A stretch of DNA of 64,000 bases from Azorinus chamasolen (GCA_963576725.1 OY755252.1:45175552-45239551), one strand, 5' to 3'. Numbered from the stretch's first letter, positions 53,915-63,645 are shown. Notes: a model not told the origin generated them from the sequence alone. Numbers and translations: made by a program.

Positions 53915-54005
53915 AAGGCAGGCTGCTGCTTGATGCAGAACGAATGTATTTGAGCTTCCGGCAGAACTTGTGACCTGCATACAGCTACTACCTGACTTTA
54001 TGACC
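53915..54005. mobile_element. C core remnant
   Basis: GGCAGGCTGCTGCTTGATGC / TGACCTGCATACAGCTACTA. Confidence 0.6.
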
Positions 54006-54089
54006 CACTATCAAACCTAGACTGCTGATCACGATGGGACAATGAGTAACTCGGCATCACATCAACAGAGGTCAAGATAAGGTGTGTTA

Positions 54090-54245
54090 ATTTCAACATT
54101 TTCAAGAATAACTCCGTTATTTCTCCACCAAACCCTATACTGTGACCACTCTTCGAGACGATTCTATAGAGTGTAGTGTAGTGTAGGGTTTGGTGGAGAG
54201 AAACGATTTGAGTAGTTGGGTACACACTCTTATCTGTAGCTCCGA
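54090..54245. mobile_element. D hairpin element
   Basis: CACCAAACCCTATACTGTGA / GTGTAGGGTTTGGTGGAGAG with a shortened apex; outer end CTTATCTGTAGCTCCGAG. Confidence 0.78.
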
Positions 54246-54249
54246 GTCA

Positions 54250-54875
54250 TGAAGATCTAAGCTATTTGACATTCGGTGAAGAGTTTCTCAAAAGCTTGTA
54301 GGTCTCGGAAATAAATAACTATATAATACAACAAACCAGAGTTTTAGCAAATACAAATTATCACAAAAAACGACAAGGGTTAACACGTTGTGCATCTAGT
54401 AAAGTCGTATGCAAAAGGAATGTCGTCTGCGTCTTCAGAATATGATTACTTTTCTTCATTGTCTCGGTGTCAAACAGCTTGGATCGTGATAAAATGCCAA
54501 ATTACATATTGCATATTTTAACAACTATATTCTCAAATCAAAGGCTTTTATGCGTTTTATACCCAGAAATTAATTTCAAAACTCCTCAAGCGTTTTATGT
54601 CAGTGTGTTTTTGTAATAACCATTAACTTGTTAATTCTACCTTTTGTCACTTTGTAAATAGTGTAAGCCGAGACCAGACAGCCTCGGTTGGCCAAGGGCT
54701 GTTATATTATCTTATTATTTATTGCTTTCCATGTTAATAACGTTCCTTATGTCATGCCTTTAATACAACATATACACTCATTAATATTCATAATGGGCGG
54801 TGTCTGGTATGAAGGGTTTAGATCTAGTGTTGAAGAAAGAAAAGTATTACCGAAACTATTTTGTCCCTTTACATG
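54250..54875. other. Intron stretch, mostly unassigned
   Basis: Lies in the 10.1-kb intron of the EF-hand gene. Only an E fragment (TGTCAAACAGCTTGGATCG, 54468) and TGTAAGCCGAGACCAGACAG (F-like) are recognisable. Confidence 0.45.
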
Positions 54876-54879
54876 CATG

Positions 54880-55345
54880 TTAAATCCTGTATTCGTATAG
54901 TATCACTACCGTTAAATCCTATATCCGTATAGTATCACTACCGATAAATCATGTATCCGTATACATGTAGTATCACTATCGTTAAATCATGTATCCAAAC
55001 AGTTTTGAAACCGTTAAATCTTATATCAATATAGTATCACTACCGGTAAATCCTGTATCCGTATAGTATCACTACCGTTAAATCATGTATCAAACAGGTT
55101 TGAAACTGTTAAATCTTGTATCAATATAGTATCACTACCGTTAAATCATGTATCCGTATAGTATCACTACCGTTAAATCCGGTATTCAAGCAGTTTTACA
55201 GTCGTTAATTCTTGTATCAATATAGAATCACTGCCGTTAAATCAACCATAGTACCACTACCGTTAAATCACGTATCAACCATAGTATCACTACCGTTAAA
55301 TCATATTCATATAGCGTCACTTTAAATCGTTTATCAATGTTACTA
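54880..55345 (+). repeat. 32-bp minisatellite (about 14 units)
   Basis: GTTAAATCATGTATCCGTAT + AGTATCACTACC with length variants (GTATCAATATAG; AACAGTTTTGAAACC). Confidence 0.88.
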
Positions 55346-55835
55346 TTACGATAAGTCATTTCCATATCGTATCACTAGAGTATATGTACTACAATAACTA
55401 CCACTAGCATTGTTTCACACGTCTAATTAATGCTCCCGGGATTTGCATTGTGTCCAGTGTCCTCCTGATTGCTACAGAACACACAAAACTATCGAATATA
55501 CAGTATGGCATTATTTAGAGAAACTCGGGCAGTGTTCGAGTGTCTGAAAAAGACGCCGCCGACACTCGTGTCAACATTCGTCATGGAACAAGGCGGTGCT
55601 AGTTTAAATACCCGAGTCCTTCCGACGTCTGCCATTAACGCCTAAAGCTTAAAAGTTTTATCTTCTGATAAAAAATTCGACTGAAACTCACATATTCTAT
55701 ATTGACACAGAATTTAACTTGAGTGGCAAAATCGACTTAATTTAAAGTCAGACGTTTATGTGACTGGTACCCGATCTTGATCCATTTTGTTTTTCAAATA
55801 AGGGGTAGTTTGAACATAAAACATAGGTAAAGGCT
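55346..55835. other. Unassigned stretch
   Basis: No open frame or repeat recognised; a short inverted pair AGAAACTCGGGCAG / TACCCGAGTC is visible near 55520 and 55610. Confidence 0.45.
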
Positions 55836-55939
55836 AATTAATGGGTGAAAGTTGTTCTATACCCGTCAGGACTCACATACCAGAGTAGTCCTCGTCTAGT
55901 CCATTCAAGCTTTATTGATTATAGATTCGGTAGCCCTTT

Positions 55940-56123
55940 GTATACGGGAATCGTGTGTATTGCCATTTGCAAACAGCAAATACCCAGATCAGAGCCCTCT
56001 GATCAGGGTCTACACTGTTTGTCATTTAAATTCCTTTAGCAAATGTGTCACTTTCCATTGAATGGAATCTACATTAAACAATGATGAACCAGTCCACTTA
56101 AAAAATCTGCATTTAAAGGGTTA
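55940..56123. mobile_element. K element, uninterrupted copy
   Basis: TTGCAAACAGCAAATACCCA/GATCAGGGTCTACACTGTTT, TACATTAAACAATGATG, right end TTTAAAGGGTTAA. Empty-site partner of 2804-3240. Confidence 0.75.
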
Positions 56124-56205
56124 ACTGATAGTTTTTTCAAAAGCTTCTATTGTGTATATTTATCAACACTAAACATCATATTGAAAAGCGACATTTACAA
56201 AAGTT

Positions 56206-56401
56206 TACAGTAAAACCCCTCTAAACCGGACGTTTTAGCATAAATGTCGGTATTTGAAACAGGTGGCACTTTAATACAGGGTGAAAGTCATGTAAAAAGC
56301 TTTCTGCGTGGCTTTCATCCTGTATTAAGCAGCCACCTGCCTAAAGTATCGAAATATTCTCTACTAGAATTCCGGTTTAGAGGTGCTGTTTTTTTACTGT
56401 A
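56206..56401. mobile_element. C-b hairpin, apex shortened
   Basis: TACAGTAAAACCCCTCTAAA ... TGTAAAAAGCTTTCTGCGTG ... GGTTTAGAGGTGCTG...ACTGTA. Confidence 0.85.
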
Positions 56402-56564
56402 CATGTGTTTTTCTGCTGCCGTTGTGAAAATAGCCCATTATGTGTTCTAATTTGTTGATCATTATAATTGCGTGAAAATATGTTTGCGCAATTAAAATTA
56501 AATCCCATTACTGTTCAGTAGAAAATAGACCAGTGTTTCAAAGTTTTGTCTGCAGGTGTATTTG

Positions 56565-56750
56565 TACAGTAGAATCTGTTTTAAGTGGTCATTTATTTAT
56601 TGAACATAGGAGTCTTAAAAAGCAGGTGGCTGCTTAATACAGTGCAATAGTAATGCAGAAAGGAGCTTTCTGCATTACTTTTGACCTGCATTAAGATACC
56701 ACCTGCCTTACGGATCCATAATTAGACGCTTGAGACAGGTTCTACTATAG
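56565..56750. mobile_element. C-c hairpin element
   Basis: TACAGTAGAATCTGTTTTAA ... ATGCAGAAAGGAGCTTTCTG ... TGAGACAGGTTCTACTATA. Confidence 0.86.
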
Positions 56751-56856
56751 TTATTTATACCATTGGCCATACTATAGGGGAACTCTTTACACATAGTTTG
56801 GATTCAGACTACGTTCACGTTTCATTTGGATCTATTGTTAACACTATTGACATTTT

Positions 56857-57057
56857 TAAACCCTTTGAATGCCTATTTTTCAAAGTGGAATTGTCCATCA
56901 TTGTAGAATGATAAAGTCCATTCAGTGTGGCAGGGTACAAACCTCGATGATAAACAGTTCATACCTTGATCAGATGACCCCTGTAGGAGTCCCCTGATCT
57001 GGGTCAACATTGTTTGCAAATGCCAGTACACTAGGTTCCTGCATTCAAAGGGTAAAA
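56857..57057. mobile_element. F-type element
   Basis: TTAAACCCTTTGAATGCC / TGCATTCAAAGGGTAAAA ends with core ACCTTGATCAGATGACCCCT/CCCCTGATCTGGGTCAAC. Confidence 0.72.
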
Positions 57058-57119
57058 CAACGGAATTATGTCTAGTTTGAGAATCGAGGCAGACGACAAA
57101 TGAACTCGCTCGTTCTCGT

Positions 57120-57538
57120 GCATGGGTTATAATCAAACAGTATAGACCAAGATCAGTGGATCATAAAGTAGGTATCTGCCCAAAGCTATGTAAGTCAATT
57201 GTATAATATATAAATTATCATAATACAATATACTAATCACATCTACAATGCCAACAGTTTTCAACAACGCATAGTTCTCTTGTACGAACCCCTCATATAA
57301 GAATGGCAGCATTCCAAATTTCCATTGGGACGAAGTTACTAATATGACAGGGGGTTAAAGGGTTAATATTGACAAGCATGGTATAGTTGTTACCATATAG
57401 TCCATATTCAAACAGACAAACTGGGCAAGTAGTGCAGACCCAGACCAAGAAGATGTAGTTTGATCAGGGTCTACACTGTTTGCCTCTGAAGATGTAGTTT
57501 GATCAGGGTCTACACTATTTGCTACCACGTCAATCTAA
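57120..57538. repeat. Remnants of F/K cores
   Basis: TATAGACCAAGATCAGTGG at 57142; GTGCAGACCCAGACCAAGAA at 57433 with its right half-arm GAAGATGTAGTTTGATCAGG repeated at 57446 and 57485. Confidence 0.55.
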
Positions 57539-57748
57539 TTAACCCTTATCGTGATTGAAAATTATGTCTGCCAAAACTTTGATCTATTGCATGTTTAACT
57601 TACATTTGACACGTACAAGTATTTGAGAAATTATTGACATAGTGTCAAACAGTTTGGATCCTGATATGACGCCGAGTTACTCGGCGTCTCGTCTGGGTCC
57701 AAGCTGTTTGCAAACGCCAGTCAGGTCGCGCTTAGCATGATAAGGGTT
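57539..57748. mobile_element. E element, complete
   Basis: TTAACCCTTATCGTG ... AACAGTTTGGATCCTGATAT / GTCTGGGTCCAAGCTGTTTG, apex GCCGAGTTACTCGGC ... GATAAGGGTTAA. Confidence 0.85.
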
Positions 57749-57796
57749 AAAGTTATCTAACCTCTGTTATCTGAATTGTTCAAATTGCCAAACACA

Positions 57797-58192
57797 TGGA
57801 GAGAGAGAGAGGGGGATATGGAGTAAGAGAGGGGGGCATGGAGTAAGGGAGGGGCATGGAGTAAGAGAGGGGACATGGAGTAAGAGAGGGGGACAGGGAG
57901 AAAGAGAGGGGCATGGAGTAAGAGAGGGGGCATGGAGTAAGAGAGGGGGCATGGAGTAAGAGAGGGGGACATGGAGTAAGAGAGGGGGACATGGAGTAAG
58001 AGAGGGGCATGGAGTAAGAGAGGGGGCATGGAGTAAGAGAGGGGGACATGGAGTAAGAGAGGGGGACATAGAGTAAGAGAGGGGGACAGGGAGAAAGAGA
58101 GGGGCATGGAGTAAGAGAGGGGGCATGGAGTAAGAGAGGGGGACATGGAGTAAGAGAGGGGGCATGGGTAAGAGGGGTCACGGAGTAAGAGA
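57797..58192 (+). repeat. Purine-rich ~20-bp minisatellite (about 19 units)
   Basis: GGGGGACATGGAGTAAGAGA and one- or two-base length variants, so units shift frame. The minus-strand Pro/Ser/Leu open frames over it are artefacts. Confidence 0.93.
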
Positions 58193-58494
58193 GGGGGGAT
58201 GAAGTATCCCAATAATTGTTAGGGTAAGTAGAGTATTCCGCGTGCATCCAAGTAGAAGTAACCAACGTACTGTTGAACACATTCAAGTTTATGTACTAAA
58301 CCCTTTGAATCCAGAGTTTCAAACTTGAATATATTACAGAGTTCATTTAGTACAAATGAATTAAAATTGTTTGAAGAGTTGGAATAATAACCAGTGCAGA
58401 CCCCGATAAGGGTTCTCCACAATGCAAATTATTTATAGCTCGTGTTCAGTATTTAAAGGGTTGTTTTTAGGCATTGTCTTGCTATGTCAGAACT

Positions 58495-58570
58495 AGAATA
58501 ACCTGGACTCTGATGAGATGTCGACTCGCTTGGCGTCTGATCTGGATCCAAACTGTCTACCACTTATTCA
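58495..58570. mobile_element. E core within copy 1
   Basis: AATAACCTGGACTCTGATGA / CTGATCTGGATCCAAACTGT. Confidence 0.65.
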
Positions 58571-58705
58571 GTAGTTTCTCTAAAGTTTGATCAGATCGAA
58601 ATTAAGATCAGCGGTTGAGCAGACATCATGTTTTGACACATTGATAATGGTTAAATCATAGCTTCATTTGTCTGTCAGCGACTTCTTTTCGACGTCTTCT
58701 ATCTA

Positions 58706-59400
58706 TCGCGCTTAGCATGATAAGGATTAAAGTTATCTAACCTCTGTCCTAACCTCTGTCAAATGAATTGTTCAAATTGTCAAACGCACGGAGAGAGGTG
58801 GTATGAAGTAAGAGAGGTGGACATGGAGTAAGAGAGGGTGACATGGAGTAAGAGAGGGGGACAGGGAGTAAGAAAGGGAGGCATGGAATATCCCAATACG
58901 TGTTAGGGTAAGTAGGGTAATCGACGTGCATCCAAGTAGAAGTAACCACCGAGCTGTTGAACACACTCAAGTTTATGTACATCACTAAACCCTTTTGATC
59001 ACGAGTTTCAAAGTTGAATATATTACAGTGTTCATTTCGTGCAAATGAATTAAGATTGCTTGAAGGACGGAATGATAACCAGTGCAGACCTCGATAAGGG
59101 TTCTCCACAATGCAAATTATTTTTAACTCGTTTTCAGCATTTAAAGGGTTGTTTTAAAGCATTGTCTTGCTATTTCAGAACTGAAATAGCCTGGGCCCTG
59201 GTGAGATGTCAACTCGTTTGTTTGGCGTCTGATCTGGATCCAAACTGTTTGCGACTTATTCAGTAGTTTTTCTAAAGTTTGATCAGATCGAAATTAAGAT
59301 CAGCGGTTGAGCAGACATCATGTTTTGACACATTGATAATGGTTAAATCATAGCTTCATTAGTCTGTCAGCGACTTCTGTTCGACGTCTCCTATCTGATA
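58706..59400. repeat. Tandem segmental duplication, copy 2
   Basis: Same order as copy 1 but with only four or five purine-rich units (58800-58885), which accounts for its being about 300 bp shorter. Confidence 0.85.
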
Positions 59401-59530
59401 TGTCTAGACAATGACTTAAACATTTAAATGCTGAATAATCAAAGTAGAATGACATACATGTATCTCTGTTCAGCGATATAGCCCATTAACTTGGCATTAA
59501 GTATGAAGTTGTGAAATTTGTGAAAGTATT
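59401..59530. other. Unassigned stretch
   Basis: No feature recognised. Confidence 0.4.
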
Positions 59531-59537
59531 TGAATGA

Positions 59538-59635
59538 CAAACAGTAGAGATCCTGATCAGAGGGCTCCTCTAGGATCATCTAGGATCTAGGCTCCTCTAG
59601 GAGCCCTCTGATCTGGGTCTTTACTGTTTGCAAAA
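59538..59635. mobile_element. F-type hairpin core with duplicated apex
   Basis: ACAAACAGTAGAGATCCTGA ... AGGGCTCCTCTAGGATC.TCTAGGATCTAGGCTCCTCTAGGAGCC is an apex copied twice; right arm CTGATCTGGGTCTTTACTGT. Confidence 0.78.
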
Positions 59636-59769
59636 CTCCCGCTTCTCGCAATCCAAAAGTTAACGTACACTGATTGTAACGCCTTCATTAACCATCGTCG
59701 TGCTGTGAAAAATGATGTTTGCTAAGACGATGATCTGAAACTTATTAAAAAAAAATATTCTGAAAGCTC

Positions 59770-60060
59770 AAGCTTCATAGATACCAAATGTTGAATCCTG
59801 GTGTGACACCGAGTTACTCGATCGCTCGACACATATCCAGACTTACTGCTAAGGCGGCCAACAATTCCTTTATAACGTGTATTCAGAATAATTTGCACTT
59901 TGACCTGGATGCACACATGCTTGCAACATTATAAAGAAACTGTCACATTGAGATTGACAAGTACATCAACCGACGAGTCCCACGTCTTTGGAACAGTACG
60001 GTGAACTGACTGGTGGCGGTAGAATTCAATGGGTGTTGGCTAGGTACACGATGTTTTAAC
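59770..60060. other. E remnant and unassigned sequence
   Basis: CTGGTGTGACACCGAGTTAC near 59798 is E-like; nothing further recognised to 60060. Confidence 0.45.
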
Positions 60061-60064
60061 TAAC

Positions 60065-60260
60065 TACAGTAAAACCCCTCTAATGCGACCACCTAAAAGA
60101 GGCATAATTATGGGTGCTAGATGCAGATGGTAGCTTAATGCAGGGGAAAACGTAATGCAGAAAGCTTCTGCATTACCTTTGTCCTGCATTAAGCAACCAC
60201 CTGTTTATAACGACACCCATGTTTTTTCATTAAGTGGCCGCAATAGAGGGTTCTAATGTA
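60065..60260. mobile_element. C-d hairpin, apex shortened
   Basis: TACAGTAAAACCCCTCTAAT ... ATGCAGAAAGCTTCTGCATT ... GTTCTAATGTA. Confidence 0.88.
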
Positions 60261-60347
60261 TACTATTATTAACCCTATTCTCCGTGAATAGTTATATAAG
60301 AATTACATGTAATGATATCATTAATATCAGTTAGATTATTTTTTATA

Positions 60348-60555
60348 TACAGTAAAACCTCTCTATAACGGCCACTAAATTACATCAAGTATTTTGTCTT
60401 CAAAGCAGGTGGCTGCTTAAAGCAATGTGAAAGTAAAACAGAACGCTCCTATAGGAGCGTTCTGTTTTACTTTCACCTTGCTTTATGCAGTCACCTGCCC
60501 TAAATACCAACTAATTAAGACAATTTAGTGGCCGTTATAGAGAGGTTTTACTGTA
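60348..60555. mobile_element. C-a hairpin, complete, nested in A
   Basis: TACAGTAAAACCTCTCTATA ... GAACGCTCCTATAGGAGCGT ... AGAGAGGTTTTACTGTA. Confidence 0.92.
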
Positions 60556-60622
60556 ATGACACATGAACACATAACATATTTGCCCATGACAGAAACTGCT
60601 GCAGAACAGATCGGAATGTATA

Positions 60623-60822
60623 TACAGTGCAAACTGGATTATTCGAACACTCAAAAACGTACCAATATTGATCTTTGACACATGTGGTAGCTTAATGCAG
60701 GATGAAAGTCATGCAGACATCTCCTAGAAAGCACGACTTCCACCCTGCATTAAGCAGCCACTAAAAATACATATTAAATTCTTCATTGCTAATTTTTTTT
60801 GTAGTATCGAGTTTTTACTTCC
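60623..60822. mobile_element. C-f hairpin nested in A
   Basis: TACAGTGCAAACTGGATTAT ... GTGGTAGCTTAATGCAGGAT ... GTATCGAGTTTTTACTT. Confidence 0.83.
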
Positions 60823-60954
60823 AAATGCAAGTAAACATAGCACATCCTGACCAGGGCGCTCCTACAAGAGCCGTCTGATCTAGGTCTGCTCTGTTTGCAA
60901 GGGCTTTAAAATGTGTAATTATGTAAATGGTTAAGGGCTTCTGTCAACATCTCT

Positions 60955-61310
60955 AATAATTCGCCTAATACAGACGCCTTTTGACGTCCTTGCAACAGAG
61001 CAGATCCACATTAGACGGATCCTGTAGGAACCATTTGATCAGGATCAGTTCATACCTTGATCAGAGGACCCCTGTATGAACAAACAGTGCAGACCCCGAT
61101 CAGCTGTTTGATTAAGGTCTGCTCTGTTTGCTAATGGAATTTGAAATATATGTTTGTTTACTTTCTAAAATGGCTACAATTTTCAATCTTCCGTATTTCA
61201 TTATAACTATTTTGTCCATGAATGTCCGTATTTCATTATAACTATTTTGTCCATGAATGGTCAGTAGGTATTGAAATGTAGAATAAATATAGAACAGTAA
61301 AAGGGTTGAT
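60955..61310 (+). mobile_element. A' element with rearranged core and right end
   Basis: Two nested cores (GCAACAGAGCAGATCCACAT; CAAACAGTGCAGACCCCGAT), A' arm, TCCGTATTTCATTATAACTA twice, ends GTAAAAGGGTTG. Confidence 0.72.
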
Positions 61311-61384
61311 AGTTTCTCAAACGTTAACTAATCGGAGGTATAGAAACATTGCGCCGGACTAGACTTTCAGTATATACCATTCCT

Positions 61385-61600
61385 TACAGCAGAATAATGG
61401 TTATTTGTTCGCGACGTAGAAAAATGACATGGCACGTGATTGACATAAATAAGGTCGATGTTCGAGCCCCCAACATTGCGGTAGGGGAGTAAAGGTAATG
61501 ACAGCGCCCTTTCATGGTCACTCTTCCATGCGTCAGTGCTGTTTCGTGCCATACCTTTGTTTTGTAATTTAATTACTCGCCCAGCCGCTTGGAACGTTTG
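61385..61600 (+). other. Possible tRNA-derived SINE head
   Basis: GATGTTCGAGCCCCCAAC (61456-61473) resembles a pol III B box and TGGCACGTGATTG (61428) a weak A box. No copy elsewhere in the window and no tail seen, so weak. Confidence 0.25.
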
Positions 61601-61646
61601 GTATAAATCATTTAGTATACACAATGAATGTGTACAATAAATCATG

Positions 61647-61879
61647 TACAGTAAAACCCCGCTAATACGACCACCTAAAAGAGGTATAATTCTGGGTGCT
61701 ATATGCAGGTGGTAGCTTAATGCAGGACAAAAGTAATGCAGAAAGCTACTAGAGGAGCTTTCTGCATTACTTTTGTCCTGCATTAAGCAACCACCTGCTT
61801 ATAAAGACAGCCATGTTTATTCATTAAGTGGTCGCATTAGCGGGGTTCTACTGGTCGCATTAGCGGGGTTTTACTGTAT
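61647..61879. mobile_element. C-d hairpin with duplicated terminus
   Basis: TACAGTAAAACCCCGCTAAT ... GAAAGCTACTAGAGGAGCTT ...; CTGGTCGCATTAGCGGGGTT-type end present twice before TTTTACTGTA. Confidence 0.9.
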
Positions 61880-61881
61880 AT

Positions 61882-62129
61882 GACCCTTTTCCCTATTGAA
61901 CATTTCACGTCATGAATATTCTTTATTTTTTTTATAATTCTTATTTTGATAATGTAAAATGTTCAAGGGAAAGCGTTGGCTTAGACAAAAAGTATAGGTT
62001 CATATCTATATAATTCCATAAGCAAACAGAGCAGACCCTGATCAGATGGCTCCTACAGGAGCCGTCTGATCTGGGTCTACTCTGTTTGCAAAAGAGTGAA
62101 AAGGCGTTTATATGAGGGAAGCGGTTAAC
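61882..62129 (-). mobile_element. A element
   Basis: GACCCTTTTCCC ... CAAACAGAGCAGACCCTGAT, apex GGCTCCTACAGGAGCC, ... GAGGGAAGCGGTTAA. Confidence 0.87.
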
Positions 62130-62149
62130 GTTTACCCCTTACCCCGTTT

Positions 62150-62345
62150 TGAATAAATCATGTAAACGTTCAAATTGGTGCATATTTAACTGCGTCCGAT
62201 CTGGTCAAGCTTTTGAGAAACTATTGACCAAATGTCAAACAGCTGGTTTTGAATGACAAATAATTAATATACTAATCCTGATTTGGGTCTACACTGTTTT
62301 CAGAGTCCATTACACTGGTTCCCCGAGTTCAAGCGAGTAACCCTT
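62150..62345. mobile_element. E and F fragments
   Basis: CTATTGACCAAATGTCAAAC (62227) is an E left flank; CTGATTTGGGTCTACACTGT (62278) an F/K right arm. Confidence 0.5.
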
Positions 62346-62389
62346 AGCATCACGAGCTCAGTTTTGTTGGCACAAGTTTTGAGAACTTA

Positions 62390-62480
62390 ACCCTCTCCTC
62401 CTTGAAAGGAGCCGTCTGATCTGGGTCTATTCTGTTTGCAAATGCATTGGAAGGCGTATTTATAGAGTAAAGGGTCAAGG
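62390..62480 (-). mobile_element. A element reduced to one arm
   Basis: TAACCCTCTCCTCCTTG joined directly to GGAGCCGTCTGATCTGGGTC ... AGAGTAAAGGGTC: long arm and left core arm deleted. Confidence 0.72.
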
Positions 62481-62514
62481 TTGCAGATACAATATATATG
62501 CTATGTAAGCAGAA

Positions 62515-62570
62515 TGTCAAACAGTTTGGCTCCCGGTGAGCTATCGAGTTCTTTGGTGTCTCTGTTAGAT
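62515..62570. mobile_element. E half-core
   Basis: GTCAAACAGTTTGGCTCCCG / TTTGGTGTCTCTGTTAG. Confidence 0.5.
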
Positions 62571-62756
62571 TTAACCCATTCCCTCATATTGACGACTTTT
62601 GACGACTCTGTAAAAGTCACTTTGTGAAACCATTGTGATAAATAGATAAGTTGTTACAAATTTCTAAAATGTTCCTTTTCTCTAGTTAATGCTCCTTTTC
62701 GGTAGATTTATACAAAGATGTTGTATCTAAAAATACCCTATGAGGTCATGGGTTAA
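62571..62756 (+). mobile_element. B element lacking its hairpin apex
   Basis: TTAACCCATTCCCTCATATT ... ATTGTGATAAATAG joined to a scrap before TTTCTAAAATGTTCC ... GTCATGGGTTAA. Confidence 0.85.
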
Positions 62757-62819
62757 GCTGTAGAGGTTGTCACGAAGTTACACGTTGCATACTAAAGGTA
62801 GTATTAGTAGTAGGTAATA

Positions 62820-62890
62820 TAGGCAAACAGTGTAGATCCAGCTCAGATGGTTCCTGAAAGATACAGGGTCAGCTCTGTTTGATATCCACC
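62820..62890. mobile_element. F/A core, single
   Basis: GGCAAACAGTGTAGATCCAG / AGGGTCAGCTCTGTTTGAT. Confidence 0.55.
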
Positions 62891-62974
62891 AATGTCAATG
62901 GAATATTACAGCAACTATTTTGTTTGCTCTGCCCTTCTACATCGATTCCAAAGAAAGATCTGGACAGATTCCCC

Positions 62975-63230
62975 TTAACTCTTTCCTTCATATATACATG
63001 TACCCCTTTTCACGCATTTGCAAACAGAGTAGACCCAGATCGGACGGATCCTATAGCAGCCGTCTAATCAGGGTCGGCTCTGTTTGCTAATGTAATTTAA
63101 TAGAACTATTTCTTTAGTTTTTAAAATGGCTACTCTGTTCCACCTTCCATATTTCATTATAACTAGTTTCTCCATGAATATACAGTAGGTATTGGACTTT
63201 GGAATAAACATAGAACATGGATAGGTTTAA
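62975..63230 (+). mobile_element. A' element
   Basis: TTAACTCTTTCCTTCATA ... GCAAACAGAGTAGACCCAGA ... GAACATGGATAGGTTTAA. Confidence 0.87.
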
Positions 63231-63299
63231 ATAATATGGGAATAAATGGAATAACCATTATCCCACTGTGACAAAACATATTGTCTGTTTCAAATTTGG

Positions 63300-63412
63300 A
63301 GCTGGTGCCATTTTGACTACACTCGACTCGATCAAACTTTTGAAAAACTATTGACCAAGTGTCAAACAGCCTGGGGCCTAGTGAGACACCGAGGGCTGCA
63401 ATTAAAACTTTG
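63300..63412. mobile_element. E left half
   Basis: GTCAAACAGCCTGGGGCCTA GTGAGACACCGAGG; right arm missing. Confidence 0.55.
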
Positions 63413-63517
63413 ATTTTTCTCAGTAACAAACGAACGTTAGCGATGTCTATATCGCAGAAAATAGCTGAGGTTATCCGAGTGCATCATGATAAGGATGAAA
63501 ACTGTGGTCTTGACCCA

Positions 63518-63645
63518 AGGTTACAAAATATCTGAGTCTGAGACCATTCTCAAGTATCTGATTGGTCAGATTATGAGCATTCTCAGAATGTGACCAAACA
63601 GATGCTTGAGAATGATCTCAGACTCGAGCAAAAAGTTTTGTAACC
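63518..63645. mobile_element. G5 hairpin beside the EF-hand donor site
   Basis: GGTTACAAAATATCTGAGTC ... CTGATTGGTCAGATTATGAG / ... CTCAGACTCG ... TTTTGTAACC. Shares GAGTCTGAG, TTCTCAAG and TGATTGGTCAGATT with G2 at 16614-16795. Ends about 25 bp inside the intron from the donor at 63669. Confidence 0.78.

Larger units (their letters stand above)
57710..58705. repeat. Tandem segmental duplication, copy 1
   Basis: GCGCTTAGCATGATAAGG ... purine-rich array ... CATCCAAGTAGAAGTAACCA ... GATCAGATCGAAATTAAGAT ... CAGCGACTTCTTTTCGACG. Confidence 0.85.
60269..60934 (-). mobile_element. A element carrying two separate C insertions
   Basis: TTAACCCTATTCTCCGTG; interrupted at 60348-60555 and 60623-60822; core GCACATCCTGACCAGGGC/CCGTCTGATCTAGGTCTGCT; end TAAATGGTTAA. 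Confidence 0.86.

Noticed and set aside
54880..55345. Regular repeat that might suggest a CRISPR array
   Set aside because: Units are directly tandem without unique spacers and the genome is eukaryotic.
57757..58286. Three overlapping Pro/Ser/Leu-rich minus-strand frames
   Set aside because: Products of the purine-rich minisatellite.
59965..60005. Hammerhead-like string CCGACGAGTCCC...GGAAC
   Set aside because: Lacks the invariant CTGA and GAAA core and proper stems.
61367..61783. 138-residue minus-strand frame
   Set aside because: Runs into a C-d hairpin; composition is not protein-like and no domain is visible.
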